64,000 nucleotides of DNA, from the NCBI RefSeq assembly GCF_018982885.2, contig NZ_CP081848.1, positions 3,782,001-3,846,000 of the forward strand. The letters run 5' to 3'. Shown piece by piece: positions 1 through 9,977 of the stretch (positions are counted from its first letter, which is position 1; each line of letters opens with the position of its first letter). The position numbers and the translations under genes were made by a program. This DNA comes from Polymorphobacter megasporae (lineage in GTDB: Bacteria > Pseudomonadota > Alphaproteobacteria > Sphingomonadales > Sphingomonadaceae). Under the pieces are notes generated by a model. That model saw only the letters and a list, made by a program, of their open reading frames with translations, was not told where the DNA came from and searched no databases.

Positions 1-1046
1 TCGATCCCGGCCTGCGCGGCGACCATCGCCACGCCCGCGCCCATCAGCCCGGCACCGAGCATCGCGATCTTCTTCGGCGGCATTGCGGCCACGTTCTTCG
101 GGCGGCGCGCACCCTTTTCAGCCGCCTGCTTCGAGACGAACAGCGAGCGGATCATGTTTCCTGCCTGCGGGTCGGAAACGACCTTCGCCATGTATTTGGA
201 CTCGACGCGAAGCGCGGTGTCCATCGGCAACTGCGTGCCCTCGTACACCGCCGACAGCATCGCGATCGGGGCGTTCATATTGTGATTGGTCTGCTTGGCC
301 ACCATCGCATTGCCCGCCATGAAAGTCTGGGCGAAGTTCGGGTTCATCGCGCCGACGCCGCCGGGGAACTTGAAGCTCTTCTCGTCCCACGGCTGGGTGA
401 ACTTGGTCGGGTTCGCCATGACCCACGCCTTCGCGTTGGCAACCACGTCGGCAGCGGGGGCAAGGGCGTGGACCACACCGAAGCCGAGCGCCTCTTGGGG
501 GCTCATCGACTTGCCCTGGAGCAAATACATCAACGCCGGCTGGACGCCCATCAAGCGCGGCAGCCGCTGGGTTCCGCCCGCGCCGGGGAACAGCCCGACG
601 AGGACTTCGGGCAGGCCGAGCTGGACCTTCGGGTTGTCGCTGCAGACGCGGTAGTGGCACGCGAGCGTCAGTTCGAGCCCGCCGCCGAGCGCGAGACCGT
701 TGATCGCCGCTGCGACCGGCTTGCCGCATGTTTCGAGGCTGCGGAACAGCTGGTTCAAGCGGAAGACATTGTCGAACAGCTTGGCCATCCGCGATTTGCC
801 GCCGTCGGAACGGGCACCGCCGACAAGCCCGCCCATCCCCTTGAGGTCGGCCCCGGCCATGAAGCCCGATGCCTTGCCGCTGGTGATGACGACGCCCTTG
901 ATCGCCGCATCGGACTTGATCGTCTCGATCGCGGCGGCGAGGTCGGTGGTGAAATCGGCGTTAATGACGTTCATCGACTGGCCGGGCAGGTCGATCGTCA
1001 GGGTCAGGATGCCGTCGGCGTCGAGGTCGTGGTGGAGCGTGGTCAT
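1..1046 (-). CDS. FadJ-like enoyl-CoA hydratase / 3-hydroxyacyl-CoA dehydrogenase (partial)
   Basis: This is the N-terminal 348 codons of a multifunctional beta-oxidation protein; the rest lies beyond the window start. I translated it from ATG at 1046, which has GGGGA about 9 nt upstream. The crotonase domain fills residues 1 to about 190, with the oxyanion-hole segments GFMAGADLKGMGG and NGLALGGGLELTLACHYR. It is followed by a linker and, at the window edge, the NAD-binding glycine motif AMLGAGLMGAG of the 3-hydroxyacyl-CoA dehydrogenase domain. The family hydrates trans-2-enoyl-CoA and oxidises the 3-hydroxyacyl-CoA formed. It is probably the last gene of the operon with the thiolase and acyl-CoA dehydrogenase. 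Family assignment is firm; chain-length specificity cannot be read. Confidence 0.93.
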   Translation of the reverse strand, partial: MTTLHHDLDADGILTLTIDLPGQSMNVINADFTTDLAAAIETIKSDAAIKGVVITSGKASGFMAGADLKGMGGLVGGARSDGGKSRMAKLFDNVFRLNQLFRSLETCGKPVAAAINGLALGGGLELTLACHYRVCSDNPKVQLGLPEVLVGLFPGAGGTQRLPRLMGVQPALMYLLQGKSMSPQEALGFGVVHALAPAADVVANAKAWVMANPTKFTQPWDEKSFKFPGGVGAMNPNFAQTFMAGNAMVAKQTNHNMNAPIAMLSAVYEGTQLPMDTALRVESKYMAKVVSDPQAGNMIRSLFVSKQAAEKGARRPKNVAAMPPKKIAMLGAGLMGAGVAMVAAQAGI

Positions 1047-1070
1047 GGCGATAGTCCCCAAATTTCTGCT

Positions 1071-1141
1071 GTCAGCTCCGCGAAAGCGGAGACCCAAGAT
1101 CACCGACAGTGACTTTGGGTCCTCGCCTTCGCGGGGATGAC
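1071..1141. repeat. REP-like palindromic intergenic repeat
   Basis: A 71-nt imperfect palindrome runs from GTCA at 1071 to TGAC at 1141. It contains a CTCCGC-gaaa-GCGGAG hairpin on the left, a GACCCAA / TTGGGTC inner stem, and a GC-rich CTTC-loop hairpin on the right. It fills the thiolase-FadJ gap. Its GTCAT...CGCGAAGGCG-type arm resembles the shorter palindrome at 32272-32299. Such elements are typical chromosomal REP repeats; here one could act in mRNA processing between operon genes. Confidence 0.7.
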
Positions 1142-1152
1142 ACGCACCTAAA

Positions 1153-2364
1153 TCAAATCCGCTCGATCACCGTCGCGGTGCCCATCCCGGCCCCGACGCA
1201 CAGCGTCACCAGCGCGGTCGACTTGCCCGTCCGCTCGAGCTCGTCGAGCACCGTCCCAAGGATCATCGCCCCGGTCGCGCCCAGCGGGTGCCCCATCGCG
1301 ATCGCGCCGCCGTTGACGTTTATCTTGTCGTGATCGATGTTGAGCGCCTGCATGTAGCGCAGGACGACGCTCGCGAACGCCTCGTTCAGCTCAAACAGGT
1401 CGATGTCGGCGACGGTCATGCCGAGGCGCTTGAGCAATTTCTCGGTCACCGGCGTCGGGCCGGTCAGCATGATCGCGGGCTCCGATCCGATCGACGCCAT
1501 GCCGAGGATCTTCGCGCGCGGCTTGATGCCGTATTTCGCGCCCATGTCGCGGTTGCCGACGAGGACCGCTGCCGCACCGTCGACGATGCCGCTCGAATTG
1601 CCGCCGTGGTGGACGTGGAAGATCTTCTCGACCTCGGGGTACTTCTGCAGCGCGATCGCGTCGAAGCCGGGCATGCCCTCGCCGATCGCCTCGAATGCCG
1701 GGTTGAGGCCGCCGAGCGACTGCATGTCGGTGCCGGGGCGCATATGTTCGTCGCGGTCGAGGACGATCTCGCCGATCACGTCCTTGACGCCGATCACCGA
1801 GTTCTTGAAGCGGCCTTCGCTCCATGCGCGGGCAGCGCGCTTCTGGCTTTCGACCGCATAGGCGTCGACGTCGGCGCGGCTGAAGCCATACTTCGTCGCG
1901 ATCAGGTCGGCACCAATGCCCTGCGGCATAAAATAGGTCTTGTAGGCGACCGCCGGATCCATCGGCCATGCGCCGCCGTCGGCCCCCATCGGCACGCGCG
2001 ACATGCTCTCGACGCCGCCGCCGATCGCGAACATCGCCTCGCCCGAGATGACCTTGGCGGCGGCCATGTTGACCGCTTCGAGCCCGCTCGCGCAGAAGCG
2101 GTTGATCTGGACCCCCGCGACCGACTCGGCATAATCGGCGTTGAGGACTGCGGCGCGCGCGATGTCGCTGCCCTGCTCGCCGACCGGGGCGACGCAACCG
2201 AGAACGACGTCGTCGACGTCGGCGGTGTCGATGCCGGTACGGTCGCGGACGCTCTGGAGCACCTGCGTCGCGAGCTGGATCGGGGTGATCTCGTGGAGCT
2301 TGCCGTCCTTGCGGCCCTTGCCGCGCGGGGTACGGACCGCGTCGTAAATCAGTGCTTCGGCCAT
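1153..2364 (-). CDS. Acetyl-CoA C-acyltransferase (thiolase)
   Basis: This 403-residue protein is a full-length thiolase. It carries the nucleophilic cysteine in RFCASG (C91), the [15 protein letters not shown] histidine motif and the C-terminal second cysteine in LCVGAGMG. Thiolases of this group cleave 3-ketoacyl-CoA to acetyl-CoA and a shortened acyl-CoA in the cytosol. The gene starts 43 nt after the acyl-CoA dehydrogenase stop and is followed, across a palindromic repeat, by the FadJ-like gene. That order supports a degradative FadA/FadI-type role rather than biosynthetic acetoacetyl-CoA formation. The exact subtype is inference. Confidence 0.93.
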   Translation of the reverse strand: MAEALIYDAVRTPRGKGRKDGKLHEITPIQLATQVLQSVRDRTGIDTADVDDVVLGCVAPVGEQGSDIARAAVLNADYAESVAGVQINRFCASGLEAVNMAAAKVISGEAMFAIGGGVESMSRVPMGADGGAWPMDPAVAYKTYFMPQGIGADLIATKYGFSRADVDAYAVESQKRAARAWSEGRFKNSVIGVKDVIGEIVLDRDEHMRPGTDMQSLGGLNPAFEAIGEGMPGFDAIALQKYPEVEKIFHVHHGGNSSGIVDGAAAVLVGNRDMGAKYGIKPRAKILGMASIGSEPAIMLTGPTPVTEKLLKRLGMTVADIDLFELNEAFASVVLRYMQALNIDHDKINVNGGAIAMGHPLGATGAMILGTVLDELERTGKSTALVTLCVGAGMGTATVIERI

Positions 2365-2407
2365 GGCTCGTCTCCCAAGGATTTTGTCGCAGCGTCTAGT
2401 GGGTCGA

Positions 2408-4234
2408 TCAGAAAGCTTCGGCGGGCAGCGCCATCAGGCTCTCCGACCCCGCCTCGAGCTTGCGCCGCAGCGCGCCCGCGTCGGGGAAGAAGCGCTCGGC
2501 GAAATAGCGCGCGGTGATCAGCTTGTTCTCGTAGAAGGCGGCGTCGCTCGCGCCCGCGTCGAGCGCTGCGTGGCTTGCCTTCGCCATGATCAGCCACATC
2601 TGGCCGAGCGCGACGATGCCCATCAGGTGGAGATACGCGGTCGCCGCCGCCCCGGCGTTGTCGGGGTTCGACAGCCCATTCTGCATCAGCCACATCGTCG
2701 AGGCCTGGAGCTCGCCGCTGGCCTTCTCGAGCCCGCCCGCAATTTTTGCCAGCCGCTCGTCGCCCTTGGCGTCGGTGATGGTCTCTGCCAGCAGGCCCAG
2801 ATAAGTCCGCAGCGCCCGGCCGCCGTTCATCCCGAGCTTGCGCCCGACGAGGTCCATCGCCTGGATACCGTTGGTGCCTTCGTAGATCTGGGCGATGCGG
2901 GCGTCACGGACGAACTGCTCCATGCCCCATTCGGCGATGTAGCCGTGGCCGCCATAGACCTGCTGCGACGCAGTTGCGATGTCATAGCCCTTGTCGGTGC
3001 AATAGCCCTTGATCACCGGCGTCAGCAGCCCGATCAGGTCGTCGGCGACCTGCCGTTCGTCGGGGGTCGCCGCCTTGTGTGCGAGGTCGACCTGGAGCGC
3101 CCCCCACAGGATCAGCGCACGCGCGCCCTCGTTGAACGCACGGCCGTCCATCAGCATCCGGCGGACGTCGGCGTGGACGATGATCGGATCGGCCTTGCTC
3201 GCGACGACGACGGGGCCGGGAGCCGGTGCGACGGTCGCTGAACCCGCGACGGTCAGCGCCTTGCCCTGAACGCGGTCGCGGGCATAGATCGCGGCGTTCT
3301 GGTAAGCGACTTCGCCCTGCGCGAGCCCCTGCACGCCGACGCCGAGCCGCGCGGCATTCATCATGATGAACATCGCGCGGAGGCCCTTGTTCTCCTCGCC
3401 GATCAGATAGCCGGTCGCGCCGTCGTAATTCATCACGCACGTCGAGTTGGCGTGGATGCCCATCTTGTGCTCGATCGAGCCGCACTTGACGCCGTTACGC
3501 GCGCCGAGTGCGCCGTCGTCGCCGACAATGAACTTGGGCACGATGAACAGGCTGATGCCCTTGACGTTGTCGGGCGCGCCGGTCGTCTTCGCCAGCACGA
3601 GGTGGATGATATTGTCCGACAGGTCGTGCTCGCCCGCCGAGATGAAGATCTTGGTGCCGGTGACGGCGTAGGTGCCGTCGGCCTGCGGCGCGGCGCGGGT
3701 GCGGATCAGCCCGAGGTCGGTTCCGCACTGCGGCTCGGTCAGGTTCATCGTGCCGGTCCAGCGGCCCTCGACCATCTTCGGCAGATATTTGCGCTTCTGC
3801 TCGTCGGACCCGACCGCGGCGATCGCCGCCTGCGCGCCGTCGTTGAGTCCGGGGTACATCGAGAACGCCATGTTCGCGCTCGACAGATATTCGGCGATCG
3901 CGGTGCCAACGACATGCGGCAGCCCCTGCCCGCCGTATTCGGGCGAGGCGACCAATGTCCCCCACCCGGCCTCGACGAACTGGTCGTACGCCGCCTTGAA
4001 CCCGGCGGGCGTCGTCACCGATCCGTCGGCGTTGCGCGTGCAGCCCTGTTGATCACCGCTGAGATTGAGCGGCTGGAGGACGCCCTCGCAGAACTTCGCC
4101 CCTTCCTCGAGGATCGCCTGGACGACGTCGGGGGTGGCGTCGGCAAAGCCCGGCAGGTTCGAGTATTTCTCGAGGCCAACGACCGCGCTCAGCACGAACT
4201 GCGTGTCTTTGACCGGGGCGCGATAGCTAGGCAT
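2408..4234 (-). CDS. Acyl-CoA dehydrogenase, long (about 600 aa) DmdC-like form
   Basis: The 608-residue protein starts [10 protein letters not shown] at 4234. A longer reading frame upstream runs into the MerR gene, and the chosen ATG overlaps the MerR stop by one base (TAATG), indicating translational coupling. The middle carries the FAD/acyl-CoA signature segments [12 protein letters not shown] and [13 protein letters not shown], and the C-terminal half has [16 protein letters not shown], with the characteristic extra C-terminal domain of the 600-residue subfamily. It introduces the first double bond in acyl-CoA and passes electrons to ETF. Related proteins include 3-methylmercaptopropionyl-CoA dehydrogenases, so the true substrate is open; the operon favours a general fatty acyl-CoA. 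Confidence 0.92.
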   Translation of the reverse strand: MPSYRAPVKDTQFVLSAVVGLEKYSNLPGFADATPDVVQAILEEGAKFCEGVLQPLNLSGDQQGCTRNADGSVTTPAGFKAAYDQFVEAGWGTLVASPEYGGQGLPHVVGTAIAEYLSSANMAFSMYPGLNDGAQAAIAAVGSDEQKRKYLPKMVEGRWTGTMNLTEPQCGTDLGLIRTRAAPQADGTYAVTGTKIFISAGEHDLSDNIIHLVLAKTTGAPDNVKGISLFIVPKFIVGDDGALGARNGVKCGSIEHKMGIHANSTCVMNYDGATGYLIGEENKGLRAMFIMMNAARLGVGVQGLAQGEVAYQNAAIYARDRVQGKALTVAGSATVAPAPGPVVVASKADPIIVHADVRRMLMDGRAFNEGARALILWGALQVDLAHKAATPDERQVADDLIGLLTPVIKGYCTDKGYDIATASQQVYGGHGYIAEWGMEQFVRDARIAQIYEGTNGIQAMDLVGRKLGMNGGRALRTYLGLLAETITDAKGDERLAKIAGGLEKASGELQASTMWLMQNGLSNPDNAGAAATAYLHLMGIVALGQMWLIMAKASHAALDAGASDAAFYENKLITARYFAERFFPDAGALRRKLEAGSESLMALPAEAF

Positions 4235-4698
4235 TAAATGTGGTTCTCGTGGTTGCCGAGCTCGCGCTCGCCGGATGGATTGGCGAGCTCGTCTTCGACC
4301 AGCGCACAAAATGATTGCAGTTCGTCGATCGTCGCGTCGATGTCTGCCTTTTGTTCGGCGAGCAGCGCGATCCGGTTACGGCATTTCTCGAGCGTCACCC
4401 GCCGCTGCTGCACCCGCCCGTCGCCAAGGTCGTACAGGTCGATCATCTCGCGGATTTCGGCAAGGCTGAAGCCGACGTTCTTCGCGCGCAGGATCCACGC
4501 CAGCCGGTTGCGGTCGCGCCGCGAATAGACGCGGTTCTGGCCATTCCGTGTCGGCGCGATCAGCCCCTGATCCTCGTAGAAGCGGATCGCCCGGGGCGTG
4601 ACATTGAACCCCGTGCTAAGGTCGGTGATGGTAAACGTCTCCGCTCCGCACGGCGGCGGCGGCACGACGACATGGGCGAAAACCGGCGGTTCGATCAT
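4234..4698 (-). CDS. MerR-family transcriptional regulator
   Basis: A 154-residue regulator. The N-terminal winged helix-turn-helix carries [14 protein letters not shown] and [18 protein letters not shown], followed by a coiled-coil dimerisation helix (about residues 85-135). No cysteine-rich metal-binding loop is visible, so a metal-sensing MerR is unlikely. It is first in the beta-oxidation operon and its stop overlaps the acyl-CoA dehydrogenase start. A perfect 7-4-7 inverted repeat lies 12 nt upstream of its start. The arrangement resembles LiuR-type regulators of acyl-CoA catabolism, suggesting autogenous control of the operon in response to an acyl-CoA or fatty acid. That role is inference. 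Confidence 0.88.
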   Translation of the reverse strand: MIEPPVFAHVVVPPPPCGAETFTITDLSTGFNVTPRAIRFYEDQGLIAPTRNGQNRVYSRRDRNRLAWILRAKNVGFSLAEIREMIDLYDLGDGRVQQRRVTLEKCRNRIALLAEQKADIDATIDELQSFCALVEDELANPSGERELGNHENHI

Positions 4699-4710
4699 GG
4701 CCTTGATGTA

Positions 4711-4728
4711 GTTGACGTGCGCGTCAAC
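4711..4728. promoter_or_regulatory. Palindromic operator upstream of the MerR/beta-oxidation operon
   Basis: GTTGACG-TGCG-CGTCAAC is a perfect inverted repeat with 7-nt arms, ending 12 nt upstream of the MerR start codon. On the minus strand its TTGACG could also serve as a -35-like element. MerR proteins bind such dyads within long promoter spacers, so autoregulation is the simplest reading. Confidence 0.6.
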
Positions 4729-4791
4729 CGCAAGGCGATATCGTCATCGTCGAGTTGCGCTGCCGTGTCTTACGCGGATAGGCTGGCGGGC

Positions 4792-5922
4792 ATGCCAACC
4801 GATGCCGACCTGCCCGACCTGATCGTTCCATCCGACCTGAGGCGTGTCATCCCGATCTGGTCGTGGGCGGTCCCGGCGACGGCGTGGCTCTGCCTTTCCC
4901 TCATCACGCCGGCCGCCTTCGCGGGCTGGGGGGTCGCGGTGCTTGGCGCGGTCCTTTTCGCAACGGTGTTCGCCGCGGTTCATCACGCCGAGGTCATCGC
5001 GCACCGGATCGGCGAGCCATTCGGTACCCTTGTCCTCGCGCTCGCGGTGACGGTGATCGAGGTCGCGCTAATCGTCTCGATCATGCTGTCGGCGAAAGGC
5101 GCGGAATCGAGCCTAGCGCGCGACACGGTGTTCGCGGCGGTCATGCTGGCGTGCAACGGGGTGCTCGGCATCTGCCTGCTCGTCGCAGGCATCCGCTTCG
5201 GTGAACCGCTGTTCCGCGCCCGCGCCGCGTCGTCGTATCTCGCGGTGCTCGCCGTCCTCGCGACCGCCGCGCTGGTCCTGCCGGAGTTCACCCACACCGC
5301 GCCAGGTCCGGTCTACTCACCCGCGCAATTGGTGTTCGTCGCGATTGTCGCGGTCGTCCTCTACGGCGTCTTCCTGTTCGTCCAGACCGTTCGCCACCGC
5401 GATTATTTCCTCCCCGTCGGCGGCAACGTCACCCCCGACGCGCACGCGCCGCCGCCATCGGGTGCCGCGACCGGCGTTGCCGCACTGCTCCTGGTCGTGG
5501 CGCTCGGCGCGGTCGTCCTCCTCGCGAAGAAACTGTCGCCCGAGCTCGAGGCGGCGATGCGCGCGGCGCATGTCGCCCAGCCCGCCGCAGCGGTTGGCGT
5601 CATCGTCGCCGCGCTCGTCCTGCTGCCCGAGGCAGTGTCGGCGATCCGCGCGGCGCGGATCAACCGGCTCCAGACGAGCGTCAATCTCGCGCTCGGCTCG
5701 GCGCTGGCATCGATCGCGCTGACGATCCCGGCGGTCGCCGCTGTCGCCTTATGGACGGGACAGCCGCTCGAACTCGGGCTCGGCGACACCGGGCTGGTGT
5801 TCCTCGCGCTGACCTTCGTCGTGACGACGATGACGCTGAGCAGCGGCCGGGCGACGGTCCTGCAGGGCGCGGTCCACCTGACAATCCTCGCGCTGTTCCT
5901 GTTCCTCGTGATCGTCCCCTGA
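4792..5922 (+). CDS. chaA: Ca2+(Na+)/H+ antiporter, ChaA/CaCA family
   Basis: A 376-residue integral membrane protein with about 11 hydrophobic segments. It carries the CaCA alpha-repeat GEPFGTLVLALAVTVIEVAL in the first half and a second repeat (SVNLALGSALASIALTIPAV) in the second half. The acidic residues within these repeats bind the cation. The family exports Ca2+ or Na+ in exchange for protons across the inner membrane. ATG at 4792 was chosen because the residues upstream are low-complexity and antisense to the divergent MerR gene. It is transcribed divergently from the beta-oxidation operon and converges on hisI with a 4-nt gap. Confidence 0.87.
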   Translation: MPTDADLPDLIVPSDLRRVIPIWSWAVPATAWLCLSLITPAAFAGWGVAVLGAVLFATVFAAVHHAEVIAHRIGEPFGTLVLALAVTVIEVALIVSIMLSAKGAESSLARDTVFAAVMLACNGVLGICLLVAGIRFGEPLFRARAASSYLAVLAVLATAALVLPEFTHTAPGPVYSPAQLVFVAIVAVVLYGVFLFVQTVRHRDYFLPVGGNVTPDAHAPPPSGAATGVAALLLVVALGAVVLLAKKLSPELEAAMRAAHVAQPAAAVGVIVAALVLLPEAVSAIRAARINRLQTSVNLALGSALASIALTIPAVAAVALWTGQPLELGLGDTGLVFLALTFVVTTMTLSSGRATVLQGAVHLTILALFLFLVIVP

Positions 5923-5926
5923 CGCC

Positions 5927-6292
5927 TCAGTCTCGCGCCAGCGACCCGTCGCCGGTCACGGCGCGGTAGAAGCACGACCGCTCCCCGGTATGGCACGCCG
6001 GTCCTGCCGGGGTCACGCGCAGCCACAAGGCGTCCTGGTCGCAGTCGATCCGCAGCTCGACCACCGCCTGCGTGTTGCCCGACGTCGCGCCCTTGTGCCA
6101 GATCTCCTGCCGCGACCGGCTCCAGTAATGCGCCTCTCCCGTGGCGAGCGTCGCGGCGAGCGCGGTCGCGTTCATATGCGCGACCATCAGGACTTCACCC
6201 GTCGCGGCGTCGGTCGTCACCGTCTGGATCAGCCCGCGATCGTCCCATCGCGGATCGAGGGTTGTTCCGGTTTCGCGGCTCGCGTCGCTCAA
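5927..6292 (-). CDS. hisI: Phosphoribosyl-AMP cyclohydrolase
   Basis: HisI opens the adenine ring of phosphoribosyl-AMP in histidine biosynthesis. The 121-residue protein has [17 protein letters not shown] followed by the metal-binding region [11 protein letters not shown] and [13 protein letters not shown], all family hallmarks. The start appears to be TTG at 6292, giving MSDASRETG, with AGGAG 9 nt upstream; no in-frame ATG fits. It is a standalone HisI without the HisE domain. No other his genes are in the window. It is divergent from purF, with a 96-nt shared promoter region. Confidence 0.93.
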   Translation of the reverse strand: MSDASRETGTTLDPRWDDRGLIQTVTTDAATGEVLMVAHMNATALAATLATGEAHYWSRSRQEIWHKGATSGNTQAVVELRIDCDQDALWLRVTPAGPACHTGERSCFYRAVTGDGSLARD

Positions 6293-6388
6293 TTCGTTGC
6301 TCCTGTGGCACTTTAGTGACGGCGAAGGGGAGACAGATGCGCCACTCGGTCCTATATGCGCCGCAAGTTGCCGCCCTGGGGAGTCCCG

Positions 6389-7852
6389 ATGGACGACTTT
6401 ACGACCGACCCTTTCGACGGTGACCATCTCCACGAGGAATGCGGGGTTATCGGCGTTTATGGCGCCGAGGGCGCGGCGGCGTTGTGCGCGCTGGGCCTCC
6501 ATGCGCTCCAGCATCGCGGGCAGGAAGCCGCCGGCATCACCAGCTTCGACAGCAAGGACTTCCACACCCATCGCGCGATGGGGCATGTCGCCGGCAACTT
6601 CGACTCCGACGACGTCATCGCCCGGCTCAAGGGTGAGGTCGCGATCGGCCACAACCGCTACGCCACGACCGGCGAGACTGCGCTGCGCAACGTCCAGCCG
6701 CTGTTCGCTGAACTCGCCTCGGGCGGGTTCGCGATCTGTCACAACGGCAACATCTCGAACGCGGTCAAGCTGCGCAAGGACCTCGTCCGGCGCGGGTCGA
6801 TCTTCCAGTCGACGAGCGACACCGAGGTCATCATTCACCTCGTCGCCACCAGCACCTACCGTACGCTGCTCGACAAGTTCATCGACGCATTGAAGCAGGT
6901 CGAGGGTGCCTACTCGCTGCTGTGCCTGACCGGCGAGGGCATGATCGCCTGCCGCGACCCCCTCGGCGTCCGCCCGCTCGTCCTCGGCCGGCTCAACGAC
7001 GCGTACATCCTCGCCTCGGAGACCGTCGCGCTCGATGTCGTTGGCGCGACCTTCCTGCGCTCGGTCGAACCCGGCGAGCTGATCGTCATCACCGCGCGCG
7101 GCCTGCGCTCGCTCCGCCCGTTCGGTGTCACCCGCCCCCGCCCGTGCATTTTCGAGCACGTCTATTTCTCGCGCCCCGATTCGGTCGTCGACGGGCGCAG
7201 CGTCTATCAGGTCCGCAAGCAGATTGGCGTCGAGCTGGCGCGCGAAAGCCCGTGCGTCGCCGACATGGTCGTCCCCGTCCCCGACTCGGGAACTCCCGCG
7301 GCAATTGGATTTGCCCAGGCAGCGGGCATCCCGTTCGAGCTCGGTATCATCCGCTCGCACTACGTCGGGCGGACATTCATTCAGCCCGGCGACCAGATCC
7401 GCAACCTCGGCGTCAAGCTCAAGCATAATGCCAACCGCGCGCTGATCGACGGCAAGAAGATCGTCCTGATCGACGACTCGATCGTCCGCGGCACGACCAG
7501 CCTCAAGATCGTCCAGATGCTCCGCGATGCCGGGGCCGAGGAAGTCCATATGCGGATCGCTTCGCCGCCGACGCGGCACAGCTGCTATTACGGCGTCGAC
7601 ACCCCCGAACGCTCGAAGCTGCTCGCCGCCAACATGGACGTCGAGCGGATGCGTGAATACATCAAGGTCGACAGCCTCGCCTTCCTGTCGATCGACGGGC
7701 TGTACCGCGCGCTCGGCGAAGACATGCGCGACGACTCGGCCCCGCAGCACTGCGACGCGTGTTTCACCGGCGATTACCCGACCCGGCTGACCGACCAGGA
7801 GGACATCGAGGTGCCCGACCAACTCTCGATGCTGGCGGAGCGGATGATCTGA
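6389..7852 (+). CDS. purF: Amidophosphoribosyltransferase
   Basis: PurF makes 5-phosphoribosylamine from PRPP and glutamine, the first committed step of purine synthesis. The 487-residue protein has a short propeptide ending HEE before catalytic Cys18 (CGVIGVYG). This is the Bacillus-type enzyme, which needs propeptide cleavage. The glutaminase domain is followed by the phosphoribosyltransferase domain with [15 protein letters not shown]. Cysteines in [16 protein letters not shown] and QHCDACF fit [4Fe-4S] ligands of that subtype. ATG 6389 was chosen over an upstream ATG because it gives the usual short propeptide. Confidence 0.96.
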   Translation: MDDFTTDPFDGDHLHEECGVIGVYGAEGAAALCALGLHALQHRGQEAAGITSFDSKDFHTHRAMGHVAGNFDSDDVIARLKGEVAIGHNRYATTGETALRNVQPLFAELASGGFAICHNGNISNAVKLRKDLVRRGSIFQSTSDTEVIIHLVATSTYRTLLDKFIDALKQVEGAYSLLCLTGEGMIACRDPLGVRPLVLGRLNDAYILASETVALDVVGATFLRSVEPGELIVITARGLRSLRPFGVTRPRPCIFEHVYFSRPDSVVDGRSVYQVRKQIGVELARESPCVADMVVPVPDSGTPAAIGFAQAAGIPFELGIIRSHYVGRTFIQPGDQIRNLGVKLKHNANRALIDGKKIVLIDDSIVRGTTSLKIVQMLRDAGAEEVHMRIASPPTRHSCYYGVDTPERSKLLAANMDVERMREYIKVDSLAFLSIDGLYRALGEDMRDDSAPQHCDACFTGDYPTRLTDQEDIEVPDQLSMLAERMI

Positions 7853-7859
7853 CCGTCTT

Positions 7860-7990
7860 CCCCTCCCCTTCAGGGGAGGGGCGAGAGACGTCGCGCTTGC
7901 GACGGCCCGGGGGTGGGGCCTTCGTTGCTGCAGACGAAATCGGCCGCGCCCTCGTTCCCCACCCCCGGCCCCTCCCCTGAAGGGGAGGGG
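7860..7990. repeat. Inverted pair of REP-like hairpins (gene-less element)
   Basis: Two inverted copies of a perfect 9-bp hairpin bracket this stretch: CCCCTCCCC-ttca-GGGGAGGGG at 7860-7881 and the same stem with loop tgaa at 7969-7990. Next to the left copy is a second hairpin, CGTCGC-gctt-GCGACG (7889-7904), then GGCCCGGGGGTGGGG, mirrored by CCCCACCCCCGGCC on the right. A small TTCGT/ACGAA dyad lies in the centre. The right arm supplies the GGGGAGGAG Shine-Dalgarno of the next gene. The organisation matches the repeats flanking the DUF559 gene at 35.3-35.8 kb but without a gene inside. It may also terminate purF. Confidence 0.75.
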
Positions 7991-8003
7991 AGGAGAAAGC
8001 TAA

Positions 8004-8705
8004 ATGACCACCCTCACCGGCAAACTCGCGCTTGTCACCGGCGCATCGCGCGGGATCGGCGCCGCCACCGCCGAGGCACTCGCGGCCGCGGGCGCGCATG
8101 TGATCCTGACCGCGCGGACCGAAGCTGGGTTGATCGAGGTCGACGACCGGATCCACGCGGCAGGCGGAAGCGCGACGATCGCCCCGTTCGACCTGACCGA
8201 TGGCGATGCGGTCGACCGGCTCGCGGCGGCGCTCCACGCGCGGTGGGGCAAGCTCGATATGCTCATCCTCAACGCGGCGACCCTCGGCACCCTAACCCCG
8301 GTGCCGCATATTTCGCCCAAGGATTTCGACTTCGTCGTCGCGATCAACCTCACCGCAAACTGGCGGCTGATCCGGGCGTTCGACCCGTTGCTCCGCGCGA
8401 GCGATGCCGGGCGGCTGGTGACGTTGACCTCGTCGGTGGCGACGACTCCGCGCGCCTATTGGGGCACCTATGCCGCGACCAAGGCCGCGCTCGATAGCCT
8501 CGTGCTGACGTATGGCGAGGAAGTCCGCAACGTCAGCGCGGTGCGTGTCGCGATCGTCGACCCCGGCGCGACGGCGACGACGATGCGGGCGCGCGCCTTC
8601 CCGGGCGAGGACCAGACGACGCTCAAGCCGCCCTCAGCGGTCGCGGATATGCTCGTCGGGCTGCTCGCGACCGACTTCGCCACCGGCAGCCGCCACCGGG
8701 CTTAG
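8004..8705 (+). CDS. Short-chain dehydrogenase/reductase
   Basis: A 233-residue classical SDR. It has the nucleotide-binding motif TGASRGIGAAT at the N terminus, LNAATLG in place of the NNAG motif, a catalytic serine in TLTSSVATT and YAATKAAL with the catalytic Tyr-Lys pair. The arginine after the first beta strand (TARTEAG) suggests NADP(H). The substrate is unknown. The gene lies directly downstream of the inverted REP-like element, which provides its ribosome-binding site. It converges with def. Confidence 0.9.
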   Translation: MTTLTGKLALVTGASRGIGAATAEALAAAGAHVILTARTEAGLIEVDDRIHAAGGSATIAPFDLTDGDAVDRLAAALHARWGKLDMLILNAATLGTLTPVPHISPKDFDFVVAINLTANWRLIRAFDPLLRASDAGRLVTLTSSVATTPRAYWGTYAATKAALDSLVLTYGEEVRNVSAVRVAIVDPGATATTMRARAFPGEDQTTLKPPSAVADMLVGLLATDFATGSRHRA

Positions 8706-8717
8706 GATCGAGAGCGA

Positions 8718-9266
8718 CTAAGCCGCGATCTTGCCGCGCTTCGCCTTGGTCAGCTTCTTGACGATCATGTCGCGCTTGAGCTTCGACAGATGGTCGAAGA
8801 ACAGGATGCCCTCGAGGTGATCCATCTCGTGCTGGAGGCACGTCGCCATCAGCCCGTCGAGTTCCTCCTCGTGCGCGACGCCGTCGTAATCGAGCCACTT
8901 TACGCGAACCTGCAGCGGACGCGCGACATCGCCGTACAGCTCGGGCACCGACAGGCAGCCCTCGTTGTACAGGCCGATCTCGTCGGACTCCCAGACGATC
9001 TCGGGATTGACGAAATATTGCGGGCTGCGGACGTCGGCAGGCTCGACACCCTCCTCGACGACTTCGCCGGGCCGCTGGAGGTCGATCACCAGCACGCGCT
9101 TCGGCACGCCGACCTGAATTGCGGCGAGCCCGATACCCGGCGCGTCGTACATCGTCTCGAGCATGTCATCCATCAGAGCGCGCAAGGCATCGTCGACCAC
9201 GGCGACAGGTTCGGAGATGACGCGGAGGCGCGGGTCGGGGGCTTCGATGATCGGCATGATTGTCAT
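8718..9266 (-). CDS. def: Peptide deformylase
   Basis: This enzyme removes the formyl group from the N-terminal methionine of nascent proteins. The 182-residue protein has all three metallohydrolase motifs: [15 protein letters not shown] with the cysteine ligand, and QHEMDHLEG with the two histidine ligands and catalytic glutamate. [10 protein letters not shown] at 9266 is the likely start; a second in-frame ATG three codons later is possible. It is in the same minus-strand block as recR, 43 nt downstream. The functional partner fmt is nearby but on the other strand. Confidence 0.96.
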   Translation of the reverse strand: MTIMPIIEAPDPRLRVISEPVAVVDDALRALMDDMLETMYDAPGIGLAAIQVGVPKRVLVIDLQRPGEVVEEGVEPADVRSPQYFVNPEIVWESDEIGLYNEGCLSVPELYGDVARPLQVRVKWLDYDGVAHEEELDGLMATCLQHEMDHLEGILFFDHLSKLKRDMIVKKLTKAKRGKIAA

Positions 9267-9309
9267 GGCGCTGAAATAGGATCGAGCGGCCAGCCGGTCA
9301 AGAATCGCG

Positions 9310-9906
9310 CTATTGCACCGGACGCCGCGCCCGCAACGCCTGCGCCAGCGTCCCCTCGTCGAGATAATCGAGCTCACCGCCGACCGGCATGCCGTGGGCC
9401 AACTGCGTCACCCGCACCGGCAGGCTGGCGAGCCGGTCGGCGATGAAGTGCATCGTCGTCTGCCCCTCGAGCGTGACGTTCATCGCCAGCACGACCTCGT
9501 CGATCCCGCCGCCGGCGACCCGCCCGACGAGCGCGTCGATGCTGAGGTCCTCGGGGCGCACGCCGTCGAGCGCCGACAGCCGGCCGCCGAGGACGTGGTA
9601 ACGCCCCGGGAACAGCCGCGCCCGGTCGAGCGCCCACAGGTCGGCAACCTCCTCGACGACGCACAGGCTGGTCTGGTCGCGGCGCGGGTCGGTGCAGACC
9701 GAGCACGGGTCGCGCGTGTCGACGTTGCCGCAGATCGAGCACGTCGCCAGCCGCGCCTCGACCGTCGTCAGCGCGGCGATCAGCGGGACCAGCGCGGTTT
9801 CGCGGCGCTTCAGCAGGTGGAGCACCGCGCGCCGAGCCGAACGCGGGCCGAGCCCCGGCAGGCGGGCGAGCGCCTGAGTCAACGCGTCGATTTCGGGAGC
9901 GGCCAT
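9310..9906 (-). CDS. recR: Recombination mediator protein RecR
   Basis: RecR works with RecF/RecO to load RecA at gapped DNA. The 198-residue protein is normal in length. It shows the N-terminal helix-hairpin-helix region ([20 protein letters not shown]), the C4 zinc finger ([16 protein letters not shown]) and the Toprim domain ([15 protein letters not shown] and [18 protein letters not shown]). Start [10 protein letters not shown] at 9906. Its usual partner dnaX is not adjacent in this window. Confidence 0.96.
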   Translation of the reverse strand: MAAPEIDALTQALARLPGLGPRSARRAVLHLLKRRETALVPLIAALTTVEARLATCSICGNVDTRDPCSVCTDPRRDQTSLCVVEEVADLWALDRARLFPGRYHVLGGRLSALDGVRPEDLSIDALVGRVAGGGIDEVVLAMNVTLEGQTTMHFIADRLASLPVRVTQLAHGMPVGGELDYLDEGTLAQALRARRPVQ

Positions 9907-9977
9907 CGCTAACCGATATGGCGGGGGACGTGCGGTCCGGCAACTCTCGACGTCGCGCCGCAGGTCGTTACGGTGGC

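Noticed and set aside
5927-7822. Minus-strand frame fusing hisI to a long N-terminal region antisense to purF
   Set aside because: HisI has its own TTG start with a good ribosome-binding site; the extension is purF shadow.
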